Positions 1-5,912 of a stretch of 8,243 nucleotides of DNA are shown in pieces. Below the pieces are notes generated by a model. The model worked only from the letters and a program-made list of their open reading frames with translations. It did not search any database and was not told where the DNA came from. Origin of the DNA: Candidatus Parcubacteria bacterium (lineage in GTDB: Bacteria > Patescibacteriota > Minisyncoccia > 2-02-FULL-40-12 > GWA2-44-9); the NCBI GenBank assembly GCA_019662005.1, contig JAIFWG010000025.1:1-8243 (forward strand), in the 5' to 3' direction. Within the stretch, counting starts at the first letter, position 1. Every line of letters begins with the position of its first letter. A program made the translations under genes and the position numbers.

Positions 1-2342
1 ACGCCTTCAATTGAGGTTCGAATCACTTGGCCCTTACGAGACACGGCGATAAGCTCTTTATCCTCTTCAGAAATCACATGAGCAGAAACAAGCGTACCGG
101 TCTTGGAAGTAATCTTCGCAGTCATAATCCCGTGTCCGCCCCGCTTTTGAATTTTATATGATTTTAAGTCAGTGCGCTTTCCGTATCCGTTTTCCATAAC
201 CACAAGCAACTGTAAACCTTTTTCTACTCCAGATGGGACTACGCTGGAACCCACTACGCGCTGGTTAGAATCCAATCTAACTCCAATCACACCGCCGGCT
301 GCTCGGCCCATTGGACGAACATCTTTTTCTTTAAAGCGAATAGCGCTTCCATCAGTGGTGGTAAGAACAATCTGATCGTTACCAGAAGTTGAGAGCACCC
401 AGCCCAGACTATCTCCACTTTTTAGTTTAATAGCAATCATTCCGTTGCGTCTCACTTGTGAGAATGAGTCCATCTCTACTTTTTTAATTACCCCATGGTC
501 TGTAGCCATAAAGAGATACATGCCTTTTTGATTCTTTGGAATTGGGACAACTGCAGTAATTACATCGCTTGGGGTAACCTGCAAAAAATTAACAATAGCT
601 TTTCCTTTTGATTGACGAGAAGATTCCGGAACTTCATAACCTTTTGTTTGGAATACCTTACCAGAATTGGTGAAGAACAAAATATTGTCGTGAGTATTAG
701 CTAAGAAAAATTGAGAAACGACATCTTCTTCTTTTGTAGCCATCCCAATTAGTCCCTTGCCCCCTCGCTTCTGAGCTTTCAAAGTGTCGGGCGGAATGCG
801 CTTAATATATCCGTCTTGGGTAAGAATAAATAATGATTCTTCTTCTGGAATCAATTCTTCTTCACCGATTTCTCTCAAAGCAGACTTAACAACTTTGGTT
901 CTTCGCTCATCGCCAAATTTTTCTCGAATTTCTTTAAATTCCTCTTTTACTACTCCTAGAATTTTTGCGGGGCTAGCCAAAAGAGCTTCCAAGTATGCAA
1001 TCAGTTCTTCTTTTTCTTTTAGCTCATCAATAATTTTCTTTCGTTCTAATCCAGCTAAGGCTTGGAGGCGAAGATCTAAAATTGCCGCAGTTTGCTTGTC
1101 AGAGAATTTAAATCGCTTTATTAAATTTACCGAGGCCTCTTCTTTTGAAGCTGACGCGCGAATAATTTTTATAATCTCGTCGATATGATCGAGTGCCTTT
1201 TTCAAACCTTCTAATATATGGGCTCGATCTTTAGCTTTTTTCAAATCAAAGCGAGTGCGTCGAACTATGATTTCTTTTCGATGCTCAATAAATTTTTCGA
1301 GCAATCCTTTCAATCCCAAAATTTGGGGCTGAATTCCATCAACCAAAGCGAGCATATTGTAATGGAATGCTCTTTGAAGTTCAGTAAATTTAAATAACTG
1401 GTTTAATATTTTGCGAGGAAAGGCATCTTGTTTTAAATCTATAGCAATACGCATTCCATCTTTGTCAGACTCGTCGCGAATATCTCGGATTCCTTCAATC
1501 TTTTTCTCTTTTACTAAATCAGCAATCTTTATGATTAGTTCTGATTTATTTACCTGGTACGGAATCTCCGTAATAATAATTTGAAATCCTTTCTTTGCAG
1601 ATTCCACTATCTCCGCTTTGCCTCTTATAATAATAGGCCCGCGTCCTGTGGCGTAGGCATTTACGATATCTTTTTCGTTATAAATAATTCCTCCAGTTGG
1701 GAAGTCTGGTCCTTTTACGAACTGTAGCAGATCATTAACATCGGCATCTTTGTGGTCGATCAGATGAACCATCGCATCCAACACCTCGTTTAAATTATGT
1801 GGTGGAATATTAGTAGCCATACCAACCGCAATACCCATTGATCCATTAATAAGAAGGTTGGGGATCCGAGTAGGCAAGACAACTGGTTCTTTGTGAGAAC
1901 CATCGTAGTTATCTCTAAAATCTACAGTATCCTTTTCAATATCAGCCAAGAGCGGTTCAGAAATTGCATCAAGTCGAGCTTCAGTGTATCGCATAGCAGC
2001 TGGAGCATCGCCGTCTACAGAACCAAAATTACCCTGGCCATCTACCAGGGTGTATCGAAGCGAGAAGTCTTGAGCCATACGAGCTAGAGAGTCATAAATA
2101 GCAGAATCGCCATGTGGATGGTAGTTACCCATCGCCCAACCAACAACTTTGGCTGACTTTTGATATTTAGCCGTTGGCCGCAAACCCATCTCTTGCATGG
2201 AATACAAAATTCGCCGATGCACCGGCTTTAGTCCGTCTCGTACATCAGGCAAAGCCCGCGCCACAATGACGCTCATCGCGTATTCTAAATACGCCTGTTG
2301 TACTTCTTCTACTATTTCTCTTGTTTTAATCCCCGTGGCCAT
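1..2342 (-). CDS. gyrA: DNA gyrase subunit A, 3' end cut off by the window edge
   Basis: This is the DNA breakage-reunion subunit of DNA gyrase, which acts with GyrB to introduce negative supercoils using ATP. The frame is open from the ATG at 2342 to the left edge, about 780 codons, so perhaps a few dozen C-terminal residues are missing. The N-terminal region starts [13 protein letters not shown]. The catalytic tyrosine is in [10 protein letters not shown] (Y119, equivalent to E. coli Y122). The quinolone-resistance region reads [11 protein letters not shown], with the sensitive-type Ser80 and Asp84. Residues 524-530 read QKRGGKG, the GyrA-box that marks gyrase rather than topoisomerase IV ParC; a second QKRGGHG lies in a later beta-pinwheel blade close to the window edge. 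The start is 2 bases after the stop of the membrane-protein gene. No Shine-Dalgarno is visible, so translation is probably coupled. No frameshift was seen. Confidence 0.97.
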   Translation of the reverse strand, partial: MATGIKTREIVEEVQQAYLEYAMSVIVARALPDVRDGLKPVHRRILYSMQEMGLRPTAKYQKSAKVVGWAMGNYHPHGDSAIYDSLARMAQDFSLRYTLVDGQGNFGSVDGDAPAAMRYTEARLDAISEPLLADIEKDTVDFRDNYDGSHKEPVVLPTRIPNLLINGSMGIAVGMATNIPPHNLNEVLDAMVHLIDHKDADVNDLLQFVKGPDFPTGGIIYNEKDIVNAYATGRGPIIIRGKAEIVESAKKGFQIIITEIPYQVNKSELIIKIADLVKEKKIEGIRDIRDESDKDGMRIAIDLKQDAFPRKILNQLFKFTELQRAFHYNMLALVDGIQPQILGLKGLLEKFIEHRKEIIVRRTRFDLKKAKDRAHILEGLKKALDHIDEIIKIIRASASKEEASVNLIKRFKFSDKQTAAILDLRLQALAGLERKKIIDELKEKEELIAYLEALLASPAKILGVVKEEFKEIREKFGDERRTKVVKSALREIGEEELIPEEESLFILTQDGYIKRIPPDTLKAQKRGGKGLIGMATKEEDVVSQFFLANTHDNILFFTNSGKVFQTKGYEVPESSRQSKGKAIVNFLQVTPSDVITAVVPIPKNQKGMYLFMATDHGVIKKVEMDSFSQVRRNGMIAIKLKSGDSLGWVLSTSGNDQIVLTTTDGSAIRFKEKDVRPMGRAAGGVIGVRLDSNQRVVGSSVVPSGVEKGLQLLVVMENGYGKRTDLKSYKIQKRGGHGIMTAKITSKTGTLVSAHVISEEDKELIAVSRKGQVIRTSIEG

Positions 2343-2344
2343 AG

Positions 2345-2692
2345 TTATTTTTCAGGTGAGATTGGTAAAGCGTATGTTTTTTCCGATTTAACTTCTGGCT
2401 TTGAATCATCTTTGGGCGTAGTTGAGTTCTTGCCCATTAATGAGAAGGCTTGATCTTTCATGCCGTTAAACAAAGTGCCTAGCGAACCTAACAATGACTG
2501 CGGATCAGTGGTTGCTAAAAATTGGCTATCCTCTTTGGCAGGTTCAGGATTAAGCAGAGCGTAGACATTACTACGAAAAGAATTAAACCAAACTAAAACC
2601 ACTAACGAAATAACCGTAATGCTAGAAAGCACAAAGAATAATTGTCTTGTACCCTCTGGTTGTCTACGGATTTCTCGAAGTAACGATTTCAT
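2345..2692 (-). CDS. small single-pass membrane protein upstream of gyrA, function unknown
   Basis: The product is 115 residues. A basic N-terminus ([16 protein letters not shown]) precedes one hydrophobic segment at about residues 18-37 ([19 protein letters not shown]). A polar tail follows, rich in Ser, Lys, Asp and Pro, with no recognisable domain. The positive-inside rule predicts a short cytoplasmic N-terminus and about 75 residues outside; there is no signal-peptidase-like cleavage site. The gene lies between the metallo-hydrolase and gyrA with 2-base gaps on both sides and has no Shine-Dalgarno, so it is co-transcribed and probably translationally coupled. I do not recognise a named family. 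Small one-helix proteins beside gyrA occur in Parcubacteria-type genomes, as I recall, but no function follows from that. Confidence 0.85.
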   Translation of the reverse strand: MKSLLREIRRQPEGTRQLFFVLSSITVISLVVLVWFNSFRSNVYALLNPEPAKEDSQFLATTDPQSLLGSLGTLFNGMKDQAFSLMGKNSTTPKDDSKPEVKSEKTYALPISPEK

Positions 2693-2694
2693 GA

Positions 2695-3327
2695 TTAAAG
2701 GTTAAACATAACTAATTTTGTTTCTTCCGTGGGTAAAGTTTTGGCAGCCACCTTAAATTTATCTACTTTCTCCGGAGTAAGTCCTAACTCCTTAACAAAC
2801 TTTTCTGGAACATCAAGCGGATATACCAGGCCCTCCACTTTATAATGCATTGGGATAATAATTTTAGGTTCAACCTGACTGATTACTTCGACGGCTTCTT
2901 TTGCTGCAATCGTATATGTGCCCCCAACTGGGATAATTAATATATCAATATCACCAATCGCTTCAACTTGTTCATCTGTTAATTTGTGTCCTAAGTCTCC
3001 TAAGTGACAGACTGTCATATCTTCTGCTTTGATTAAATAGATCGTGTTGATTCCTCTTTCGGTTCCCCCTTTGTCGTCATGGAAAGATCGAATCCCGCGG
3101 ATAGCAATGCCCTGCTTTTCATATTCACCAGGGTTAGAAATTATAAACGCTTCTGGATTGGCATCGGCGGTATTGTTGTGATCTGGATGATCATGAGTTA
3201 CGAGGACAACATCATCTTTAATTTTAGGCGGCCGCAATCCGATTTCTTTAGAAAAAGGGTCGATTAGAACACTGCCCTCTTTGGCTTCGATTCGAAAGCA
3301 TGATTGGCCGAACCATGAGATAGTCAT
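2695..3327 (-). CDS. UlaG/YhfI-like MBL-fold metallo-hydrolase
   Basis: The product is a 210-residue single-domain cytoplasmic protein of the metallo-beta-lactamase fold, close in form to the UlaG-like 'beta-lactamase superfamily domain' group. The start MTISWFGQSCFRIE is the typical first strand. Metal ligands are visible in order: THDHPDH (H45, H47, D49, H50), CHLGD (H108, D111) and IPMHY (H161). This set suits a two-metal hydrolase, and the length is normal for the family. The substrate cannot be read from the sequence; UlaG itself is an ascorbate-6-phosphate lactonase, but most relatives are uncharacterised. It is the first gene of the cluster with the membrane protein and gyrA. The start is the ATG that follows the promoter directly; it has no room for a Shine-Dalgarno (see the promoter entry). 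Confidence 0.9.
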   Translation of the reverse strand: MTISWFGQSCFRIEAKEGSVLIDPFSKEIGLRPPKIKDDVVLVTHDHPDHNNTADANPEAFIISNPGEYEKQGIAIRGIRSFHDDKGGTERGINTIYLIKAEDMTVCHLGDLGHKLTDEQVEAIGDIDILIIPVGGTYTIAAKEAVEVISQVEPKIIIPMHYKVEGLVYPLDVPEKFVKELGLTPEKVDKFKVAAKTLPTEETKLVMFNL

Positions 3328-3334
3328 TACTAAT

Positions 3335-3363
3335 ATAGTATCAAAAATTTAATATAAAATCAA
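3335..3363 (-). promoter_or_regulatory. sigma70-type promoter of the MBL-gyrA operon, predicted leaderless
   Basis: Read on the minus strand, the -35 is TTGATT (3358-3363), the spacer is exactly 17 bp, and the -10 is TACTAT (3335-3340) with an extended TG one base upstream (TGA-TACTAT). Only 7 bases separate the -10 from the ATG, so transcription should begin at or within a base or two of the start codon. The transcript would have no 5' leader. The -10 matches the consensus at 4 of 6 positions, so the assignment rests on spacing and the extended -10. Confidence 0.65.
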
Positions 3364-3388
3364 TACCTAAACTAGCTATTTTTTAGAT

Positions 3389-3417
3389 AAAAAAGGCGTC
3401 GTGACATTCGACGCCTT
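3389..3417 (-). terminator. intrinsic terminator of the DUF4241-like gene
   Basis: A perfect 9-bp stem, AAGGCGTCG / CGACGCCTT (3393-3401 with 3409-3417), encloses a 7-nt loop. On the minus strand it is followed by six T residues. It begins 4 bases after the stop codon of the gene at 3422-3877 and separates that gene from the MBL-gyrA operon promoter. There is no comparable T-run on the plus strand, so it acts in one direction. Confidence 0.9.
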
Positions 3418-3421
3418 GCTG

Positions 3422-3877
3422 CTATTTTTTCTTTTTTTTAGGGCCAGAAGCGGCTTTCTCAATAGCTTTAGCTACCTGGCGGAGAGTTCTCTTGAACTCT
3501 TTTTCAGCTAAACCTTTCTCACTCTCTCCAAATTCGTATTCGGCATCGAAGATTACAAGTAAGCCCCGTACATACATAGAATCTTTTAAATAGAAGACGG
3601 GATAAATTCCGTCTCCGCCAAATCCAGTAGTGACCACGCCAAGACCATCTGAAGGCTCTGATGGAATTAAGAAACTATCTTCTTTGGGAAACTTATCTGC
3701 TTGGGCTAATAGTTCCTTATATGAAATCCCTTTAAATTCGTCGGGAAGTGGATCTTTCTCACCTTTATTCTTATAATGATCTGCCCTTGACTCTGTCTGG
3801 TCTAAAACCACACCAGGATCAGCAATCATTACCATTCCGGTATCAACACAAACTGTTCCAACTTTTTTGAGTTTCAT
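3422..3877 (-). CDS. small cytoplasmic protein resembling DUF4241 proteins
   Basis: The product is 151 residues, with no signal peptide or membrane segment. Three stretches recall the DUF4241-type fold: VGTVCVDTGMVMIADP (6-21), FGGDGIYPVF (86-95) and VRGLLVIFDAEYEF (103-116). An Asp-Pro pair near the start and a Gly-Asp-Gly-x-Tyr-Pro-Val turn in the middle are the recognisable points. Family membership is from memory of the pattern and is moderate at best; no catalytic activity can be assigned. The tail is basic and ends in PKKKKK, encoded by an A-rich run (A7-G-A6). The gene is monocistronic, with its own consensus promoter and strong terminator. No clear Shine-Dalgarno lies in the short leader of about 10 nt. 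Confidence 0.8.
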   Translation of the reverse strand: MKLKKVGTVCVDTGMVMIADPGVVLDQTESRADHYKNKGEKDPLPDEFKGISYKELLAQADKFPKEDSFLIPSEPSDGLGVVTTGFGGDGIYPVFYLKDSMYVRGLLVIFDAEYEFGESEKGLAEKEFKRTLRQVAKAIEKAASGPKKKKK

Positions 3878-3894
3878 GGTGACTCTAGTTAACT

Positions 3895-3922
3895 ATTATA
3901 GTTATAAATTTAATTATGTCAA
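3895..3922 (-). promoter_or_regulatory. consensus sigma70 promoter of the DUF4241-like gene
   Basis: On the minus strand the -35 is TTGACA (3917-3922) and the -10 is TATAAT (3895-3900), both perfect matches, with a 16-bp AT-rich spacer. The -10 ends 17 bases before the ATG, so the leader should be about 10 nt. It is back to back with the S1 promoter; the two -35 elements are 4 bases apart. Confidence 0.9.
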
Positions 3923-3926
3923 TATC

Positions 3927-3955
3927 TTGCAAATAAAACGATTCTGGTGTATTAT
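3927..3955 (+). promoter_or_regulatory. probable promoter of the S1 gene
   Basis: The -35 is TTGCAA (3927-3932), the spacer is 17 bp, and the -10 is TATTAT (3950-3955, 5 of 6 consensus). The predicted transcript starts near 3962, giving a leader of about 85 nt. TATCAT three bases further on is an alternative -10 but would need a 20-bp spacer. The -35 belongs to a sequence, TGTCAATATCTTG, that recurs in the other divergent promoter region near 7370. Confidence 0.6.
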
Positions 3956-3983
3956 CATACTACTCTAAATAACAATCTATAAC

Positions 3984-4038
3984 ATTAAAGATTGATTCGC
4001 TGATGTGGTCAAACACGGCAATATGATCAATGTTTAAT
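3984..4038 (+). promoter_or_regulatory. inverted repeat in the S1 leader, possible autoregulatory stem
   Basis: Two 14-base arms, 3984-3997 (ATTAAAGATTGATT) and 4025-4038 (GATCAATGTTTAAT), pair at 12 positions plus a T-G wobble, with one internal G-G mismatch and a loop of 27 nt. The stem ends 8 bases before the S1 start codon. There is no Shine-Dalgarno: the bases before ATG are AATTAATA. S1 autoregulates its own mRNA through a structured, SD-poor leader in E. coli. A similar role here is inference, and the stem is AT-rich and so only moderately stable. Confidence 0.45.
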
Positions 4039-4046
4039 AATTAATA

Positions 4047-5129
4047 ATGAGTCTTCAAACAACCGAAATTAAATCCATGAAGGATCTCCTCTTGAAAGAG
4101 GAATTTTTGCTACCTAAGCCTGGCAGTATCCTTGGCGGCGAAGTAATCAGCGTTTCTAAAGCGAACATTATTCTCGATTTGGGTTCTATTGGTATCGGCA
4201 TCGTATATCCAGGCGAGTTTTATGATAACCCAGACCGCGTTAAGTCTTTAAAGCCAGGAGATAAGGTTTCGGCAATGCTTATCGAACTTGAAAATGAAGA
4301 AGGCTACCGCGAACTATCCTTAAAAGCTGCTCAAATTACTACTGCTTGGCAGGATATTAAAGAAAGAAAAGAAAGCGGCGAAGTTCTCGAAACTACTATT
4401 ATAAACATAAACAAAGGCGGACTCATTGTTGAGATCAGCGGTATTCAAGGATTTTTACCTCTCTCCCAATTATCTTCAGAGCACTACCCTAAAGTAGACG
4501 GCGGAGACACAACTAAGATTGTCCAAGCCCTTCAGAAATTCAAAGGCCAAAAGTTTAGCGTTAAAGTTTTAGATTTTAACGAAGCTGAAAACAAATTAAT
4601 TGTTTCCGAGCGGGCAATTCAAGAAGAAGCTGTTAAAGAAGAGCTCTCTAAATATAAAGTTGGAGATTTAGTAAAAGGCCAAGTTACTGAAGTTACTGAC
4701 TTTGGAGCCTTTGTTAAATTAAGCGACACCCTTGATGGATTAATTCACTCTTCTGAAATTGATTGGAAGTTTATCGAAGATCCTCGCGAAGTGCTACATT
4801 CAGGCGACACAATTGAAGCTAAGATTATCAGCTTAGATGGCGGACGAGTTTCTCTATCATTGAAAGCGCTCAAAGATGATCCATGGGTAACCATTGATTC
4901 CATTTACCAGGTTGGTCAAAAAGTAAAAGGAAAAATTAGCAAAATCAGAAACAGCGGCGCGTTTGTAGAACTCCCAGGCAACATAATTGGATTCGTACCG
5001 GTTGCAGAGCTTGGCGGCCAGATGCCACAAGACGCACTCATAGTTGGCAAAGAATATGATATGGCAATAGTCCATATTGATGCCAAAGATCACAAACTCA
5101 CTCTCACATTAGATAAGAAGGCCGAGTAA
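4047..5129 (+). CDS. rpsA: 30S ribosomal protein S1, four-domain form
   Basis: This is the RNA-binding ribosomal protein S1, which binds mRNA leaders and helps position them on the 30S subunit. The 360 residues carry four S1 (OB-fold) repeats at about 25-95, 112-190, 206-274 and 288-356. The third is the most canonical: KVGDLVKGQVTEVTDFGAFV then DGLIHSSEI and RVSLSLKAL. The second (GGLIVEISGIQGFLPLSQLS) and fourth (NSGAFVELPGNIIGFVPVAEL) keep the Gly-Phe-hydrophobic pattern. E. coli S1 has six domains; four-domain versions are usual in several other bacterial lineages. The start at 4047 is chosen because upstream ATGs (4003, 4023, 4030) open only 4-7 codon frames. The leader lacks a Shine-Dalgarno. 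The gene is monocistronic, with its own terminator. Confidence 0.93.
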   Translation: MSLQTTEIKSMKDLLLKEEFLLPKPGSILGGEVISVSKANIILDLGSIGIGIVYPGEFYDNPDRVKSLKPGDKVSAMLIELENEEGYRELSLKAAQITTAWQDIKERKESGEVLETTIININKGGLIVEISGIQGFLPLSQLSSEHYPKVDGGDTTKIVQALQKFKGQKFSVKVLDFNEAENKLIVSERAIQEEAVKEELSKYKVGDLVKGQVTEVTDFGAFVKLSDTLDGLIHSSEIDWKFIEDPREVLHSGDTIEAKIISLDGGRVSLSLKALKDDPWVTIDSIYQVGQKVKGKISKIRNSGAFVELPGNIIGFVPVAELGGQMPQDALIVGKEYDMAIVHIDAKDHKLTLTLDKKAE

Positions 5130-5157
5130 CAAAAGCCCGCCGATCGGCGGGCTTTTG
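5130..5157 (+). terminator. intrinsic terminator of the S1 gene, perfect palindrome
   Basis: Directly after the S1 stop codon, 28 bases form a perfect palindrome centred on CGATCG. The core is GCCCGCC-GATC-GGCGGGC, flanked by AAAA on the left and TTTT on the right. The T-run is short but the GC stem is strong. The symmetry gives it a T-run on both strands. Confidence 0.92.
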
Positions 5158-5159
5158 AT

Positions 5160-5188
5160 TTGACTTTATTCTTTTTTTATGGCAATAT
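5160..5188 (+). promoter_or_regulatory. possible promoter of the Nudix-like gene
   Basis: TTGACT (5160-5165) is followed by a 17-bp T-rich spacer and CAATAT (5183-5188), which matches the -10 consensus at only 3 of 6 positions but has an extended TG (TGG-CAATAT). It begins 2 bases after the S1 terminator. That terminator makes a separate promoter for the next gene likely. A start near 5195 would leave a leader of about 12 nt. Confidence 0.4.
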
Positions 5189-5195
5189 CTTACAC

Positions 5196-5200
5196 AAGGA
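5196..5200 (+). promoter_or_regulatory. Shine-Dalgarno that sets the Nudix-like start
   Basis: AAGGA lies 7 bases before the ATG at 5208. This favours that ATG over the in-frame TTG at 5160, which would add 16 Phe-rich residues and overlaps the promoter. Most other genes in the window have no such site. Confidence 0.8.
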
Positions 5201-5207
5201 AAAGCAC

Positions 5208-5867
5208 ATGTCATCACATCCAGCCCGTGCTTATATAGATTCGATCCTTAACAGAGCATCACTTGAAGGAAGATTTAGACTTCTTTTTGGAAACAAGGAA
5301 CGTCGACGCTACTCGCGTCAAGACGCTCTTATGCTGACAGACAGAAGCCAGAGCGCTATGGTGATCATTAAGATTGCGCGCCCTATTCCGACTTTCATAA
5401 TCCTGAAAGATTGGAACAAGAGTGGCATCGGTTTTATTCACGGAAGCAAGCATGACAAGAGAAGGAATATTATTGACGCCGATATTTATGAAACAGCCTC
5501 AAGAGAGGTTATCGAGGAGGCGTTCTACAATCTTGAATACAAATGTGAGATAAGCAAGGACGACCTTGTTGAAGTTGATTCCGAGTCCAGTTCAAAAGGA
5601 CACGGGAATCACTATACTTCCATCTTTTTCAAAGAACTGCCTGAAGATACGGTAATTAACGAAGGGGGCAGCGAAGAACAAGAGTGGGTAAGAGAAGCGA
5701 CCGCCAAAGAGATCGACGCTATTATCAAACCCACCGAAGACAACTATCCTTTCCCTCAAGACGAACGCAGATACTCATTTCTGGATAAGCACAGGGCAAC
5801 CTGGAAATATCTTAAACAAATGAACCTTCACCTTCCGGGAGCAAAGCTCCCCGCCATCGCTGCCTAG
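5208..5867 (+). CDS. Nudix-like hydrolase with a degenerate Nudix box
   Basis: The product is 219 residues and probably cytoplasmic. The middle follows the Nudix plan. A strand TFIILKDWN (62-70) and FIHGSKHD (76-83, in place of the usual GGxxE-G) come first. Then comes a helix DADIYETASREVIEEA (90-105) carrying the catalytic-type REVxEE core (R99, E100, E103, E104). A later strand is HYTSIFFKEL (135-144), and then EQEWVREATAKEID. Nudix enzymes cleave nucleoside diphosphates linked to another group, using Mg2+ bound by the REUxEE glutamates. The box departs from G-x5-E-x7-REUxEE-x-GU: the glutamate before the x7 gap is Ala, and the final Gly is Phe (EEAFYNL). The substrate is therefore unknown and activity is not assured. 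Flanks of about 45 residues at the N-terminus and 45 at the C-terminus match nothing I know. The gene is monocistronic. Its last codons form half of the terminator stem. Confidence 0.72.
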   Translation: MSSHPARAYIDSILNRASLEGRFRLLFGNKERRRYSRQDALMLTDRSQSAMVIIKIARPIPTFIILKDWNKSGIGFIHGSKHDKRRNIIDADIYETASREVIEEAFYNLEYKCEISKDDLVEVDSESSSKGHGNHYTSIFFKELPEDTVINEGGSEEQEWVREATAKEIDAIIKPTEDNYPFPQDERRYSFLDKHRATWKYLKQMNLHLPGAKLPAIAA

Positions 5868-5879
5868 CGATGGCTTTTT
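5853..5879 (+). terminator. terminator overlapping the end of the Nudix-like gene
   Basis: The perfect 8-bp stem GCCATCGC / GCGATGGC (5853-5860 with 5867-5874) has a 6-nt loop, TGCCTA, and is followed by five T residues. The stop codon TAG (5865-5867) straddles the loop and the first base of the right arm, so the final codons also encode the left arm. Confidence 0.88.
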
Positions 5880-5888
5880 AATTTTAAA

Positions 5889-5907
5889 GCCCCGCTGAAA
5901 GCGGGGC
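5889..5907 (-). terminator. probable terminator of the beta-CASP gene
   Basis: The perfect 7-bp GC stem GCCCCGC / GCGGGGC has a 5-nt loop and lies 5 bases past the beta-CASP stop codon. On the minus strand it is followed by TTTAAAATT, a weak T-tract. On the plus strand it is followed by GTATTTT, which could back up the Nudix gene terminator. It sits in the 45-base gap between the two convergent genes. Confidence 0.7.
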
Positions 5908-5912
5908 GTATT

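Noticed and set aside
784..1188. A 134-codon plus-strand open frame.
   Set aside because: It is antisense to well-conserved gyrA sequence and Ser/Phe-rich, as expected from the complement of Glu/Lys-rich codons.
2088..2105. Quinolone-resistance substitutions in gyrA.
   Set aside because: The two key positions are the sensitive-type Ser80 and Asp84.
1..2342. Topoisomerase IV subunit ParC as an alternative name.
   Set aside because: A full GyrA-box (QKRGGKG) is present at residues 524-530, together with a second similar motif in the C-terminal pinwheel.
3415..3445. Possible -1 frameshift site (A-AAA-AAG) at the end of the DUF4241-like gene with a downstream hairpin.
   Set aside because: The hairpin is 13 bases away and is an ordinary intrinsic terminator; a shifted frame would run through the terminator, where the transcript should already have ended.
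5160..5207. TTG start adding 16 residues to the Nudix-like protein.
   Set aside because: The TTG is part of the likely -35 element, the extension is Phe-rich and non-conserved in style, and the ATG at 5208 has a well-placed AAGGA.
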